From CAZGTQ01 sp964528575 (lineage in GTDB: Bacteria > Planctomycetota > UBA1135 > GCA-002686595): a stretch of DNA of 19,190 nucleotides. The notes below the pieces were generated by a model. That model made no database searches, was not told the DNA's origin, and saw nothing but the letters and a program-made list of their open reading frames with translations. The stretch spans positions 1 to 19,190 of the forward strand of contig CAZGTQ010000194.1 in NCBI GenBank assembly GCA_964528575.1, in the 5' to 3' direction. How positions within the stretch are numbered: the stretch's first letter is position 1; each line of letters opens with the position of its first letter. The translations under genes were made by a program, and so were the position numbers. Shown here in pieces: positions 6,178 to 13,762 of this stretch.

Positions 6178-7602
6178 TCACGTGGCGTCGTACAGGTGGC
6201 CGCCCTCGGCCTCGCGCGGCTTGGGGGTGCGCGCGACGAACTCCTCGTGGGTCTCCGCGACGAGCGGGTCGACCTCGACGCGCGGCTCGCCGAGCTCGGG
6301 GTCGGGCGGCGGCAGCGGCGCGCCCGCGGCGCGCGCCCAGCCCGCGAAGAGCCGGCACAAGTCGCGCTGCGACGTCTGCGGCGAGTCCTCGCCCTCGGCG
6401 TTCTTCACGGGGCTGAACTCGTGGCTGCGCTCCACCTCGAGGGTGACGCTCGTCTCGGTGCGCCCGAGCGCGTCGAACACGAACGTCTCGAACTTCGTCC
6501 CGGCGACCTCGGTCGGCTTGCCGTGCTCGTCGACGACTCGCACGCTCTTGCGCGCGAGGTGCCAGGGGAGCTGCAGGCCGCCGCGCGTCAGCTCCTCGAC
6601 GAACGCACGCTCGATCGCGTGCAGCGCGATGTTGCCGGCGTTGAAGAGCAGCTCGCCCGTCGGTGTGCGCGCGCCGCGCAGCTCCTCGGGCAGGTCGGAA
6701 TACTCGATGCAGCCCATGCGCCCGTCGACGCGGCCGATCACGCCGACCTTTTCGGCGGGGTCGCGCTTGGGGACGACCTTGGTCGACATCCCGGCGCCTT
6801 CCTCGGCGTGCAGGCCCAGGAACAGCGGGTCGGTCATGCGCGCGAGCGGGTTGTCGACCTGGAAGTACGAGATCGTCTCGACGCCGCGGCGCGCCATGTC
6901 GGCCAGCGCGCCGCTGGTCGCGAGCGCGGCGAGGGAGCCGCCGTGCCCGTTGGGCGCGAGGAAGATGCGGTCGGGCGCGGCGAGCAGGATGCGGCCCTCG
7001 TCGTCGAGCGCGGGGAGCATCGCCTGGCTGAAGAACGTCACGTCGGCGGGCTCGAGGCCGAAGTGCCCGTGCTCCTCGAAGAATGCGCGCGTCGCGGCGT
7101 CGTTCGCCTCCGACGTCATCACGTACCACGGCGTCGGCGCGCCCCAGCGCTGCTGCGCGGCGCGCAGGCGGCGCGCGTGGATCTCGAAGAGCGTGCGCCC
7201 GCTCACCGGGCCGATCGGGAACGCGCCCTTGGGCCCCTCGTAGCCCAGGCGCGACGCCTGGCCGCCCGCGACGAGCACGAACGCGACCCGGCCGGCGCGC
7301 AGGAGCTGTTCACCCCGCTCGCGCGCTCGCCGCGCCGCGGCTTCCTGCACGGCGTCGCGCCGCAGCGGGAACACCGGCGGCGGCTGGAAATCGCCCTCGC
7401 CCGCCGGCTCGCCCGCGGCGTGGGAGCCGCTGCCCAGCTTCTGGGCGAGGCGCGCGACGAGCTCGAGGTCGAGCGCCTCGACCTGGGCGAGCAGCCGTTC
7501 GCGTCCCGCGTCGTCCAGGCGGCTCCACGCGCGCAGCACGTGCTCCTGCCCGGCGTTCGCGAGGCGCTGGCGCTGCGCCCTCTCGCGTTCGGCGATCGTC
7601 AT
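6178..7602 (-). CDS. UDP-sugar pyrophosphorylase, eukaryotic UAP1/UDPGP type
   Basis: The 474-residue protein belongs to the UDPGP family that makes UDP-sugars from UTP and a sugar 1-phosphate. Family motifs are: nucleotide-binding LVAGGQASRLGYEGPKG (110-126), TLFEIHARRL (137-146), APNGHGGSLAAL (216-227), FQVDNPLARM (247-256), the IEYSDLP segment (299-305), NAGNI (321-325), KFETFVFDA (370-378) and EFSPVKNAEG (395-404). These match UDP-N-acetylglucosamine pyrophosphorylases of eukaryotes better than bacterial GlmU or GalU. The substrate is most likely GlcNAc-1-P, but a broader UDP-hexose specificity is possible. The ATG overlaps the upstream stop (ATGA), and GGAGGG at 7609-7614 is a strong ribosome site 6 nt away. 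The neighbouring ddl supports a cell-envelope role. Confidence 0.9.
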   Translation of the reverse strand: MTIAERERAQRQRLANAGQEHVLRAWSRLDDAGRERLLAQVEALDLELVARLAQKLGSGSHAAGEPAGEGDFQPPPVFPLRRDAVQEAAARRARERGEQLLRAGRVAFVLVAGGQASRLGYEGPKGAFPIGPVSGRTLFEIHARRLRAAQQRWGAPTPWYVMTSEANDAATRAFFEEHGHFGLEPADVTFFSQAMLPALDDEGRILLAAPDRIFLAPNGHGGSLAALATSGALADMARRGVETISYFQVDNPLARMTDPLFLGLHAEEGAGMSTKVVPKRDPAEKVGVIGRVDGRMGCIEYSDLPEELRGARTPTGELLFNAGNIALHAIERAFVEELTRGGLQLPWHLARKSVRVVDEHGKPTEVAGTKFETFVFDALGRTETSVTLEVERSHEFSPVKNAEGEDSPQTSQRDLCRLFAGWARAAGAPLPPPDPELGEPRVEVDPLVAETHEEFVARTPKPREAEGGHLYDAT

Positions 7603-8585
7603 GGGCAGCCCTCCTCGTCGGCGTCCGCACCGGCGGCGACGTCGATCAGGATCTTGAGCACGCCGGGCTGGGCGGCTCGCGCGAAGGCTTCCACGCCCTG
7701 GGCGAGCGGGAAGCGGCCGTGGATCATCGCAGCGACGCGCACCGCGCCGCGCGCGAGCGCGTCGAGGGCCGGCTCGAACGGCCCGCAGCGCGAGCCGACG
7801 AGCGAGAGCTCGTTCACGACGAGCGGCGCGAGGTCGATCGTCGCGGGTCGCTCCGCGGTCGTCTTGAGCACGATCGTCCCGCGCGGGCGCACGAGCGGGA
7901 CGACGGCGGCGAGCGTCTCGGGCGCGCCGCTCGCCTCGACGGCGAGGTCGTAGCCCGCGCCGGCGTCGTCGAGCGCGACCGCGCGCACGCGGCCGGCGAG
8001 CGCCGCGGGGACGAGCGCCGCCCGCTCGGGATGGCGGCCCGCGAGCGTGACGTCGGCGCCCGCGAGCGCGAGCACCTGTGCGCACAGCAGGCCGAGGCGC
8101 CCGTCGCCGACGACGAGCGCGCGCTCCACGGCGGCCAGATCGACCTGCTCGGCGATCTCGAACGCGGCCGCGAGCGGCTCGACGAACGTCGCGTCGTCGG
8201 TCGCGACGCCGTCGGGCACGGCGTGCAGGTTGACGCTGGGCAACGCGAGCTGCTCGGCGAACGCGCCGGCGCGTCCGAGGATGCCGAGCACGCTGCGCTC
8301 GGCGCAGTGGCGGGCGAGCCCCGAGCGGCAGCGCTCGCACGTGCCGCACGCCGCGTTGATGTCCCCGACGACGCGCCGGCCGGCGAGCGGCCCGTCGAGC
8401 GCGCGCCCGACGAACTCGTGGCCGGGGACGCCCGCGAAGCCCATGTAGCCGCGCACGAGGGCTAGGTCGGTCGCGCACACGCCCGCGCGCAGCACGCGCA
8501 CCCGCGTCTCGCCCGGGCGAGGCTCGGGCGCCGGCAGGTCGTCGCGCAGCGTCAGCCGGCCGCGTTCGATGAAGAGACCTCGCAC
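7599..8585 (-). CDS. Zinc-type medium-chain alcohol dehydrogenase-like protein
   Basis: This 328-residue MDR-family NAD(P)-dependent oxidoreductase has the expected catalytic zinc ligands: Cys37 in GVCATD, His56-Glu57 in GHEFVG, and possibly Glu136. It also has the four structural-zinc cysteines of CGTCERCRSGLARHC (80-94). The nucleotide-binding loop is VVGDGRLG (158-165), where the usual GxGxxG is GDGRLG. The substrate cannot be told from sequence; sorbitol/threonine dehydrogenase-like polyol or amino-alcohol oxidation is typical of the group. It starts with GTG, with no clear Shine-Dalgarno site, 16 bases after the 117-residue gene. It overlaps the pyrophosphorylase gene by ATGA, so the two are translationally coupled. 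Confidence 0.9.
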   Translation of the reverse strand: MRGLFIERGRLTLRDDLPAPEPRPGETRVRVLRAGVCATDLALVRGYMGFAGVPGHEFVGRALDGPLAGRRVVGDINAACGTCERCRSGLARHCAERSVLGILGRAGAFAEQLALPSVNLHAVPDGVATDDATFVEPLAAAFEIAEQVDLAAVERALVVGDGRLGLLCAQVLALAGADVTLAGRHPERAALVPAALAGRVRAVALDDAGAGYDLAVEASGAPETLAAVVPLVRPRGTIVLKTTAERPATIDLAPLVVNELSLVGSRCGPFEPALDALARGAVRVAAMIHGRFPLAQGVEAFARAAQPGVLKILIDVAAGADADEEGCP

Positions 8586-8601
8586 GGGCGCGAGGGGCGC
8601 G

Positions 8602-8955
8602 TCAGGAGGTGACGGCCTCGCTGGTGTGCTGCTCTTGCGAGAGCGTGTCGAGCAGCTTCTCGACCAGGGACTCGATCGCCGCGACGTGCCGCTCCAGCAC
8701 GACTTGGCGGTGCACCAGGCGTTCGATCACCGGCGGCAGGATCGCTTCGCGCGTGTAGTTGTTGATCATGTTGATGATCTCCGCGCGGTTCGCGTCCGGA
8801 AGCTTGTGGAAGTGGTACTCGTACTTCTGCTTGAGCACCTCGTCGCAGATGTTCATGCACTCCTGCGTGACCTCTTCGACGTCCTTGCGGTTGTGCTCGA
8901 CCCGGAACACGTCGAGCTTGTACTGGTGCAACAGCTCCCGGAACTTCGTGTGCAT
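8602..8955 (-). CDS. Conserved-looking small all-helical protein of unknown function
   Basis: The 117-residue protein is not recognised. It is hydrophilic and predicted all-helical, unusually rich in His, Asn, Glu and Tyr for this GC-rich genome. Segments include YKLDVFRVEHNRKDVEEVTQ (12-31), NICDEVLKQKYEYHFHKL (35-52), AEIINMINNYTREAILPPVI (58-77) and a leucine/valine-rich C-terminal helix AAIESLVEKLLDTL (92-105) that could form a coiled coil. No signal peptide or membrane segment is present. The ATG at 8955 is supported by a strong ribosome site, GGAGGA (8959-8964). Composition and codon use look like a real, constrained protein, not a shadow frame. It heads the run with the dehydrogenase (16-base gap), pyrophosphorylase and ddl genes. 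Confidence 0.8.
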   Translation of the reverse strand: MHTKFRELLHQYKLDVFRVEHNRKDVEEVTQECMNICDEVLKQKYEYHFHKLPDANRAEIINMINNYTREAILPPVIERLVHRQVVLERHVAAIESLVEKLLDTLSQEQHTSEAVTS

Positions 8956-9054
8956 CGGTCCTCCGCGGGGCGTATCAGGATGGGGGGGAAAGCGCCCGGC
9001 CCGCCGGACGGAGTGGCGGCCGAGCCGCCCCATCGTAGCCCGCGCGCCGCGCGT

Positions 9055-9117
9055 TGTCAGCGCCGCTCCGCGTCCTGTCAGCGCCGCGCCGCGCCCTACC
9101 GGCGCCGCTCCGCGGGC
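9055..9117. repeat. 21-bp imperfect tandem repeat, three units, at the 3' end of fabF
   Basis: Units start TGTCAGCGCCGCTCCGCG (9055-9075), TGTCAGCGCCGCGCCGCG (9076-9096) and TACCGGCGCCGCTCCGCG (9097-9117), each 21 bp. They lie directly after the fabF stop codon, in the gap before the 117-residue gene. Confidence 0.75.
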
Positions 9118-9119
9118 TG

Positions 9120-10361
9120 CTAGTCCAGCTCCCCGACGCAGATCGAGACGTTGTGCCCGCCGAAGCCGAGCGAGTTCGAGAGCGCGTTGCGCACCCGCAT
9201 CTCGCGCGCCTCGCGGGGCACGTAGTCGAGGTCGCACTCGGGGTCGGGCGTCTCGAGGTTCCGCGTCGGGTGGACGACGCCTTGGTGGATCGAGAGCGCG
9301 GTCGCGACGAGCTCGACCGCGGAGGAGCCGCCGAGCAGGTGCCCCACCATCGACTTGGTCGAGGAGATCGCGATCTTGCGCGCGTGGTCGCCGAAGCACT
9401 TCTTGATCGCGCGCGTCTCGATCGCGTCGTTGTACTTGGTGCTCGTGCCGTGCGCGTTGACGTAGTCGATCGTCTCGGGGTCGACGCGGCCGCTGGAGAG
9501 CGCGAGCACGAACGCCCGCGCCGGCCCGGAGCCGTCCTCCTTCGGCGCGGTGATGTGGAACGCGTCGTCGGTCGACCCGTAGCCCTTCACCTCGGCGTAG
9601 ATGCGCGCGCCGCGCTTCTTCGCGTGCTCGAGCTCCTCGAACACGAGCACGCCCGCGCCCTCGCCCATCACGAAGCCGTCGCGGTCGAGATCGAACGGCC
9701 GGCACGCCGCGGCCGGGTCCTCGTTGCGCGTGGAGAGCGCCTTGGCCGACGAGAAGCCGGCCATCGCGAGCGGCGTCGTCGCCGACTCGCTCCCGCCGGT
9801 CAGGCACACGTCGACCTCGCCCGAGCGCACCGCGAGCAGCGCCATGCCGATCGCGTGTCCCGACGACGCGCACGCGCTGGAGGTCGTGAACGTCGTGCCG
9901 AGGATCCCGTGGCGGATCGCGACCTGGCCGCTCACGGCGTTGGCCATGATCTTCGGGATGAAGTGCGGGCTCACGCGCCGCGGGCCCTTCTCGATCAGCC
10001 CCAGGTGCTGCTGCTCGATGCCCGGGATGCCGCCGATGCCGGTGCCGATGATGCAGCCGAAGCGCTCGCGCGCCGATTCGGGCAGCGCGCCGGGGTCGAT
10101 CCCCGCGTCACGCAGCGCCTCGTCGGACGAGACGAGCGCGAGCATCGTGAACGCGTCGAGCTTGCGGAAGTCGGGAGCCGCGAAATGGTCCTCGGGCTTC
10201 CAGCGTGCCGTCGCGCAGATGCGCACGGGGAAGTCGCTGGCGTCGAAATGCTCGACCATCCCGACGCCGTTCTCGCCGGCGAGCAGGCGGGGCCAGCAGG
10301 TCTCGACGCTGTCGCCGAGGGCGTTGATGGTGCCCAGACCGGTGATGACCACTCGTCGCAT
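9120..10361 (-). CDS. fabF: 3-oxoacyl-[acyl-carrier-protein] synthase II
   Basis: This condensing enzyme elongates acyl-ACP with malonyl-ACP in type II fatty-acid synthesis. The 413-residue length is normal. The Cys-His-His active site is complete: Cys164 in SSACASSGHA, His304 in VNAHGTST and His341 in SMVGHLLGGSSAVE, with Lys336 just before. VVITGLGTINALG opens the thiolase fold and LGFGGHNVS closes it. It is the last gene of the fab run, 108 bases after acpP in a gap where I see no promoter or hairpin. No clear Shine-Dalgarno site precedes its ATG. Confidence 0.97.
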   Translation of the reverse strand: MRRVVITGLGTINALGDSVETCWPRLLAGENGVGMVEHFDASDFPVRICATARWKPEDHFAAPDFRKLDAFTMLALVSSDEALRDAGIDPGALPESARERFGCIIGTGIGGIPGIEQQHLGLIEKGPRRVSPHFIPKIMANAVSGQVAIRHGILGTTFTTSSACASSGHAIGMALLAVRSGEVDVCLTGGSESATTPLAMAGFSSAKALSTRNEDPAAACRPFDLDRDGFVMGEGAGVLVFEELEHAKKRGARIYAEVKGYGSTDDAFHITAPKEDGSGPARAFVLALSSGRVDPETIDYVNAHGTSTKYNDAIETRAIKKCFGDHARKIAISSTKSMVGHLLGGSSAVELVATALSIHQGVVHPTRNLETPDPECDLDYVPREAREMRVRNALSNSLGFGGHNVSICVGELD

Positions 10362-10469
10362 GGGAGTCTGGTTCGGAGTGAGCCCGGGGTCGAGCGCGCC
10401 GTCCGTCGACGCCTCCGCCTCGGCCGCCGAGTGGTTCGGCGACGCGCGGGGCTCGGCCTCGTCGGACCC

Positions 10470-10727
10470 TCAGGACTTGGAATCGATGTACTCGATGGCG
10501 TTCCCGACGGTCTGGATCTTCTCGGCGTCCTCGTCGGGGATCGAGATCTCGAACTCGTCCTCGAACTCCATGACGAGCTCGACGGTGTCGAGCGAGTCGG
10601 CGCCGAGGTCGTTCACGAACGACGTCTCGCGCGTGACCTTGTCCGGAGTCGTGCCCATCTGGTTGCACACGATCTTGATGACGCGCTCTTCGGTCGAGGG
10701 GTTCGTCACCGCTGTCTTCTCCTCCAT
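10470..10727 (-). CDS. acpP: Acyl carrier protein
   Basis: This 85-residue acidic four-helix carrier holds growing acyl chains on a 4'-phosphopantetheine arm. The attachment serine is Ser45 in GADSLDTVELVMEFEDEF, the universal DSL motif. The final helix reads TVGNAIEYIDSK. The N-terminus is about seven residues longer than Escherichia coli AcpP (MEEKTAVTNPSTEERV). It lies between fabG and fabF, the usual order. Confidence 0.98.
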   Translation of the reverse strand: MEEKTAVTNPSTEERVIKIVCNQMGTTPDKVTRETSFVNDLGADSLDTVELVMEFEDEFEISIPDEDAEKIQTVGNAIEYIDSKS

Positions 10728-10799
10728 GGGTGAGAATCTTCAGCGAGGGTTGATGCGGTTGGCGGCCTCCCGAGCGGAGACCTGGGGGTCGGAATGGTC

Positions 10800-11621
10800 C
10801 TAAATGGAAAGGCCGCCGTCTACTACGAGCACCTGGCCCGTCACGTAGGCTCCGCCGGGGCCGACGAGGTAGTCGACCGCGTGGGCGACGTCCTCGGCGC
10901 GGCCGATGCGGCCCAGCGGGATCGTCTCGAGCAGGGCCTGGGAGGCCTTCGCGTCGAGAGCGGAGGTCATGTCGGTCTCGATGAAGCCCGGCGCGACGGC
11001 GTTCACGCACAGGCGTCGCCCGGCGAGCTCCTTGGCGAGCGAGCGCGTCAGCCCGATCAGCCCGGCCTTGCTCGCGGCGTAGTTCGACTGGCCGGCGTTG
11101 CCCGTGAGGCCGACGACCGACGTCACGTTGACGATGCGGCCGCCCGCGCGTCCGGCGGTGTCGCCTGCGCCGCTGTCGCCTGCGCTGGTAGAGCGCGGCC
11201 CGCTCGACTTCATCAGGGACCGCGCGGCGGCGCGGCAGAAGTTCCACGCGCCCTTGAGGTTGACGTCGATCACGCGGTCGAAGTCCTCCTCGCTCATGCG
11301 CAGCAGCAACTGGTCGCGCGTGATGCCGGCGTTGTTGACGAGCACGTCGAGGCCGCCGAGCTCTGCGGTGATCTCTCCGACGAGCGACGTCACCGCCGCG
11401 TGGTCCGCGACGTCGACGCCCCACGCGCGCGCGTTCTCTGCGCCCGCCTCGCGACACGCGGCGAGCGTCTCCTCGCAGTTCGCCGCGCTGGTCGCGACGC
11501 ACGCGAGCGTCGCGCCGCGCGCGGCGAGCCGGACGGCGATCGCGCGCCCGATACCGCGCGATGCGCCCGTCACGAGCGCGATGCGTCCGGCGAGATGGCG
11601 CGGGTCGTTGGGGTCGGTCAC
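10800..11621 (-). CDS. fabG: 3-oxoacyl-[acyl-carrier-protein] reductase with a short insertion
   Basis: This NADPH-dependent SDR reduces 3-oxoacyl-ACP. With the GTG start at 11621 it has 273 residues: TGASRGIG (18-25) binds the cofactor, NNAG is at 96-99, and Ser168, Tyr181 and Lys185 form the catalytic set (NYAASKAG). APGFIETDM follows. Residues about 139-161 (SSGPRSTSAGDSGAGDTAGR) are a Gly/Ser/Asp-rich insertion of about 20 residues, which the family normally lacks. It sits between the helix after NLKGAW and the strand RIVNVTS. The open frame runs on upstream to a TTG at 11723, but that part is arginine-rich and not FabG-like. The true start could also be slightly upstream of 11621. Confidence 0.94.
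   Translation of the reverse strand: MTDPNDPRHLAGRIALVTGASRGIGRAIAVRLAARGATLACVATSAANCEETLAACREAGAENARAWGVDVADHAAVTSLVGEITAELGGLDVLVNNAGITRDQLLLRMSEEDFDRVIDVNLKGAWNFCRAAARSLMKSSGPRSTSAGDSGAGDTAGRAGGRIVNVTSVVGLTGNAGQSNYAASKAGLIGLTRSLAKELAGRRLCVNAVAPGFIETDMTSALDAKASQALLETIPLGRIGRAEDVAHAVDYLVGPGGAYVTGQVLVVDGGLSI
11159..11188. repeat. 15-bp tandem duplication inside fabG
   Basis: TGTCGCCTGCGCCGC (11159-11173) is followed by TGTCGCCTGCGCTGG (11174-11188), with 13 of 15 bases identical. In the fabG frame it encodes AGDSG-AGDTA, the heart of the unusual insertion. Confidence 0.8.
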
Positions 11622-11735
11622 GGGAGCTTCGTCACGAGGGAGGCGGGCAGGGAACGTGCTTCGGAAGCGTCGGCAGCGACTTGCGAGCCGGCCGACTATA
11701 GCGGCGGGTCGGGGCGCTCGCAACGCGGCGTGCAG

Positions 11736-11774
11736 GCCAGACGTGCACGCCAGACGTGCACGCCAGACGTGCCG
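11736..11774. repeat. 13-bp tandem repeat, three units, between fabD and fabG
   Basis: GCCAGACGTGCAC occurs twice exactly (11736-11748, 11749-11761), followed by GCCAGACGTGCCG (11762-11774). The array ends 10 bases past the fabD stop. Its core CCAGACGTGC also appears, inverted, in the 14-bp repeats at 5043-5070. Confidence 0.85.
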
Positions 11775-11784
11775 GCGGTGGACT

Positions 11785-12708
11785 TCAGCGGTCGCCGGTC
11801 ACGCTGCTCGGCTCCGCGGCCGAGCGCACCGTCGCGCTCTCGTCGATGCGACCGAGCAAGCCGGCGAGCACGGTGCCCGGTCCCGGCTCGAGGAACGCGC
11901 GCACGCCGTCGGCGAGCGCGCGACGCATGCTCTTCTCCCACAGCACCGGCGAGCAGAGCTGCTCCGCCAGCAGACGCCGGATGCGGTCGGGCTCCGCCTC
12001 CGGCTCGCCGGTCACGTTGCTGAGGAAGCGGATCTTCGGCGCGCGGATCTGTGTGTCGGCGAGCGCGGCGGCGAGACGCTCGGCCGCGGGACGCATGCAC
12101 TCCGAGTGGAAGCCGCCGCCGACCGTCAGCCGCCGCGTGCGGCGCACGCCGTGCTCCTTCGCCGCCGCCTCGAGCGCGTCGAGCGCGGCGAGCTCGCCCG
12201 ACACGATGATCTGACCGGGCGCGTTCTTGTTCGCGACCGCGCAGATGCCGGCCTGGGCGCCGGCCGCCGCGAGCGCGTCCGCCTGCTCCTCGCTCGCGCC
12301 CATCAGCGAGACCATCGAGCTCGGCGTCCGCTCGCTGGCGTCTTGCATCGCCTCCCCGCGCAGGCGCACGAGCCGCAGCCCGTCGGCGAACGACAGCGCG
12401 TCGGCGCACCACAGCGCGGTGTACTCGCCCAGCGAGAGCCCGGCGGTCAGCGGCGCCTTCGAGCGGTCGAGCCCGTGCTCCTCGAGCACGCGCACGATCG
12501 CGACGCCGACCGTGAAGATGCCGGGCTGCGCGACGTCCGTGCGTTGCACGTCGTCGCTCTCGCGCCAGCAGGCGTCGGAGAGCGCGAAGCCGAGGAGCGC
12601 GTCGGCCTCCTCGAACGTGCGCTTCGCCGTCGGGAACGCCTCGCACCAGTCGCGGCCCATGCCGGCGTGCTGCGCGCCCTGCCCCGGGAAGAGGATCGCT
12701 TCGCTCAT
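11785..12708 (-). CDS. fabD: Malonyl-CoA:ACP transacylase
   Basis: This 307-residue enzyme moves malonyl from CoA to ACP to feed FabH and FabF. FPGQGAQHAGMG (7-18) forms the oxyanion region. The nucleophile is Ser92 in AGLSLGEYTAL, Arg117 (RLRGEAMQ) binds the malonyl carboxylate, and His201 (GGGFHSE) completes the dyad. The elbow reads GLSLGEY where most bacteria have GHSLGEY; from memory the Leu form is common in planctomycetes. A partial ribosome site (GAAGAGA) precedes the ATG. It is 28 bases after fabH in the same operon. Confidence 0.96.
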   Translation of the reverse strand: MSEAILFPGQGAQHAGMGRDWCEAFPTAKRTFEEADALLGFALSDACWRESDDVQRTDVAQPGIFTVGVAIVRVLEEHGLDRSKAPLTAGLSLGEYTALWCADALSFADGLRLVRLRGEAMQDASERTPSSMVSLMGASEEQADALAAAGAQAGICAVANKNAPGQIIVSGELAALDALEAAAKEHGVRRTRRLTVGGGFHSECMRPAAERLAAALADTQIRAPKIRFLSNVTGEPEAEPDRIRRLLAEQLCSPVLWEKSMRRALADGVRAFLEPGPGTVLAGLLGRIDESATVRSAAEPSSVTGDR

Positions 12709-12736
12709 CGGTGTCTCTTCGCGCGCGGCGGCGGCG

Positions 12737-13726
12737 CTACCAGCGGATCAGGCTCCCGCCCCACGTCAGGCCCGCGCCGAACGCGACGAGCACGACGAGC
12801 TTGCCCTTCTCGATGCGGCCCGAGCGCACCGCTTCGTCGAGCGCGAGCGGCACCGTCGCCGCCGACGTGTTCGCGTAGTGCTGGATGTTCACGATGACCT
12901 TCTCGTCGGTCATCCCGAGCCGGTCGAGCGCCGCGTCGATGATGCGTCGATTGACCTGGTGCGGCACGATCAAGCCGAGCTCGTCGGGCTCGGTGCCCTC
13001 GAGCATCTGCTGGATCAACTGGCTCATGTGCGTGACCGCGAAGCGGAACACGTCGCGGCCGCGCAGGTGCACGGTGTGGTCCTTCGCGTCGAGGACCTGC
13101 TGCGTCATCGGCCGCGCGGAGCCGCCGCCGGGGATGTGGATGAACTCGTAGCCCGACCCGTCGGCGCCGAGCGTCGAGCGCAGGAGCTCGCCCTGGCCGC
13201 ACTCGTCGTGCGGCGCGAGCACGACCGCGCCCGCCGCGTCCCCGAACAGGATGCACGAGCCGCGGTCCTCGTAGTCGAGCACGCGGCTGAGCACCTCGGC
13301 GCCGATCGCGAGAACGCGCTTCGCGCGGCCCGACGCGATGAACGCCTCGCCGGTGTGCAGCGCCGTCATGAAGCCGGTGCACGCGGCGGCGACGTCGAAC
13401 GCCGCGGCCTTCTTGCAGCCGAGCCGGTCCTGCACGAGGCACGCGGTCGACGGCAACGGGTAGTCCGGCGTGAGCGTGCCGACGATGACGAGGTCGATGT
13501 CCGACGGATCGACGCCGGCGGACTCGAGCGCTCGCTCCGACGCCCGCAGGCACAGGTCCGACGTGTTCTCGTCCGCGGCGGCGAAGCGGCGCTGGCGGAT
13601 GCCCGTGCGCTGCACGATCCACTCGTCGGACGTGTCGAGGAAACCCTCGAACCACTCGTTCGGCACCGCTCGCTCGGGCACGTACGAGCCCGTCCCGGCG
13701 ATTCCCACGCGTACGAGTGAAGCCAT
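12737..13726 (-). CDS. fabH: 3-oxoacyl-[acyl-carrier-protein] synthase III
   Basis: This enzyme starts fatty-acid synthesis by condensing an acyl-CoA primer with malonyl-ACP. With the ATG at 13726 it has 329 residues. The catalytic triad is Cys116 (AAACTGFM), His256 (VPHQVNRR) and Asn286 (YANTSAATVP). TSDEWIVQRTGIRQRR (32-47) and the C-terminal GAGLTWGGSLIRW are typical. An upstream in-frame GTG at 13756 would add ten unconserved residues. AGGAA about 9 nt before the ATG supports the shorter form. It lies 36 bases after plsX. Confidence 0.96.
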   Translation of the reverse strand: MASLVRVGIAGTGSYVPERAVPNEWFEGFLDTSDEWIVQRTGIRQRRFAAADENTSDLCLRASERALESAGVDPSDIDLVIVGTLTPDYPLPSTACLVQDRLGCKKAAAFDVAAACTGFMTALHTGEAFIASGRAKRVLAIGAEVLSRVLDYEDRGSCILFGDAAGAVVLAPHDECGQGELLRSTLGADGSGYEFIHIPGGGSARPMTQQVLDAKDHTVHLRGRDVFRFAVTHMSQLIQQMLEGTEPDELGLIVPHQVNRRIIDAALDRLGMTDEKVIVNIQHYANTSAATVPLALDEAVRSGRIEKGKLVVLVAFGAGLTWGGSLIRW

Positions 13727-13762
13727 GCGATCGTTCCTGGCACCTGGCGGGCGCACCCGTGC

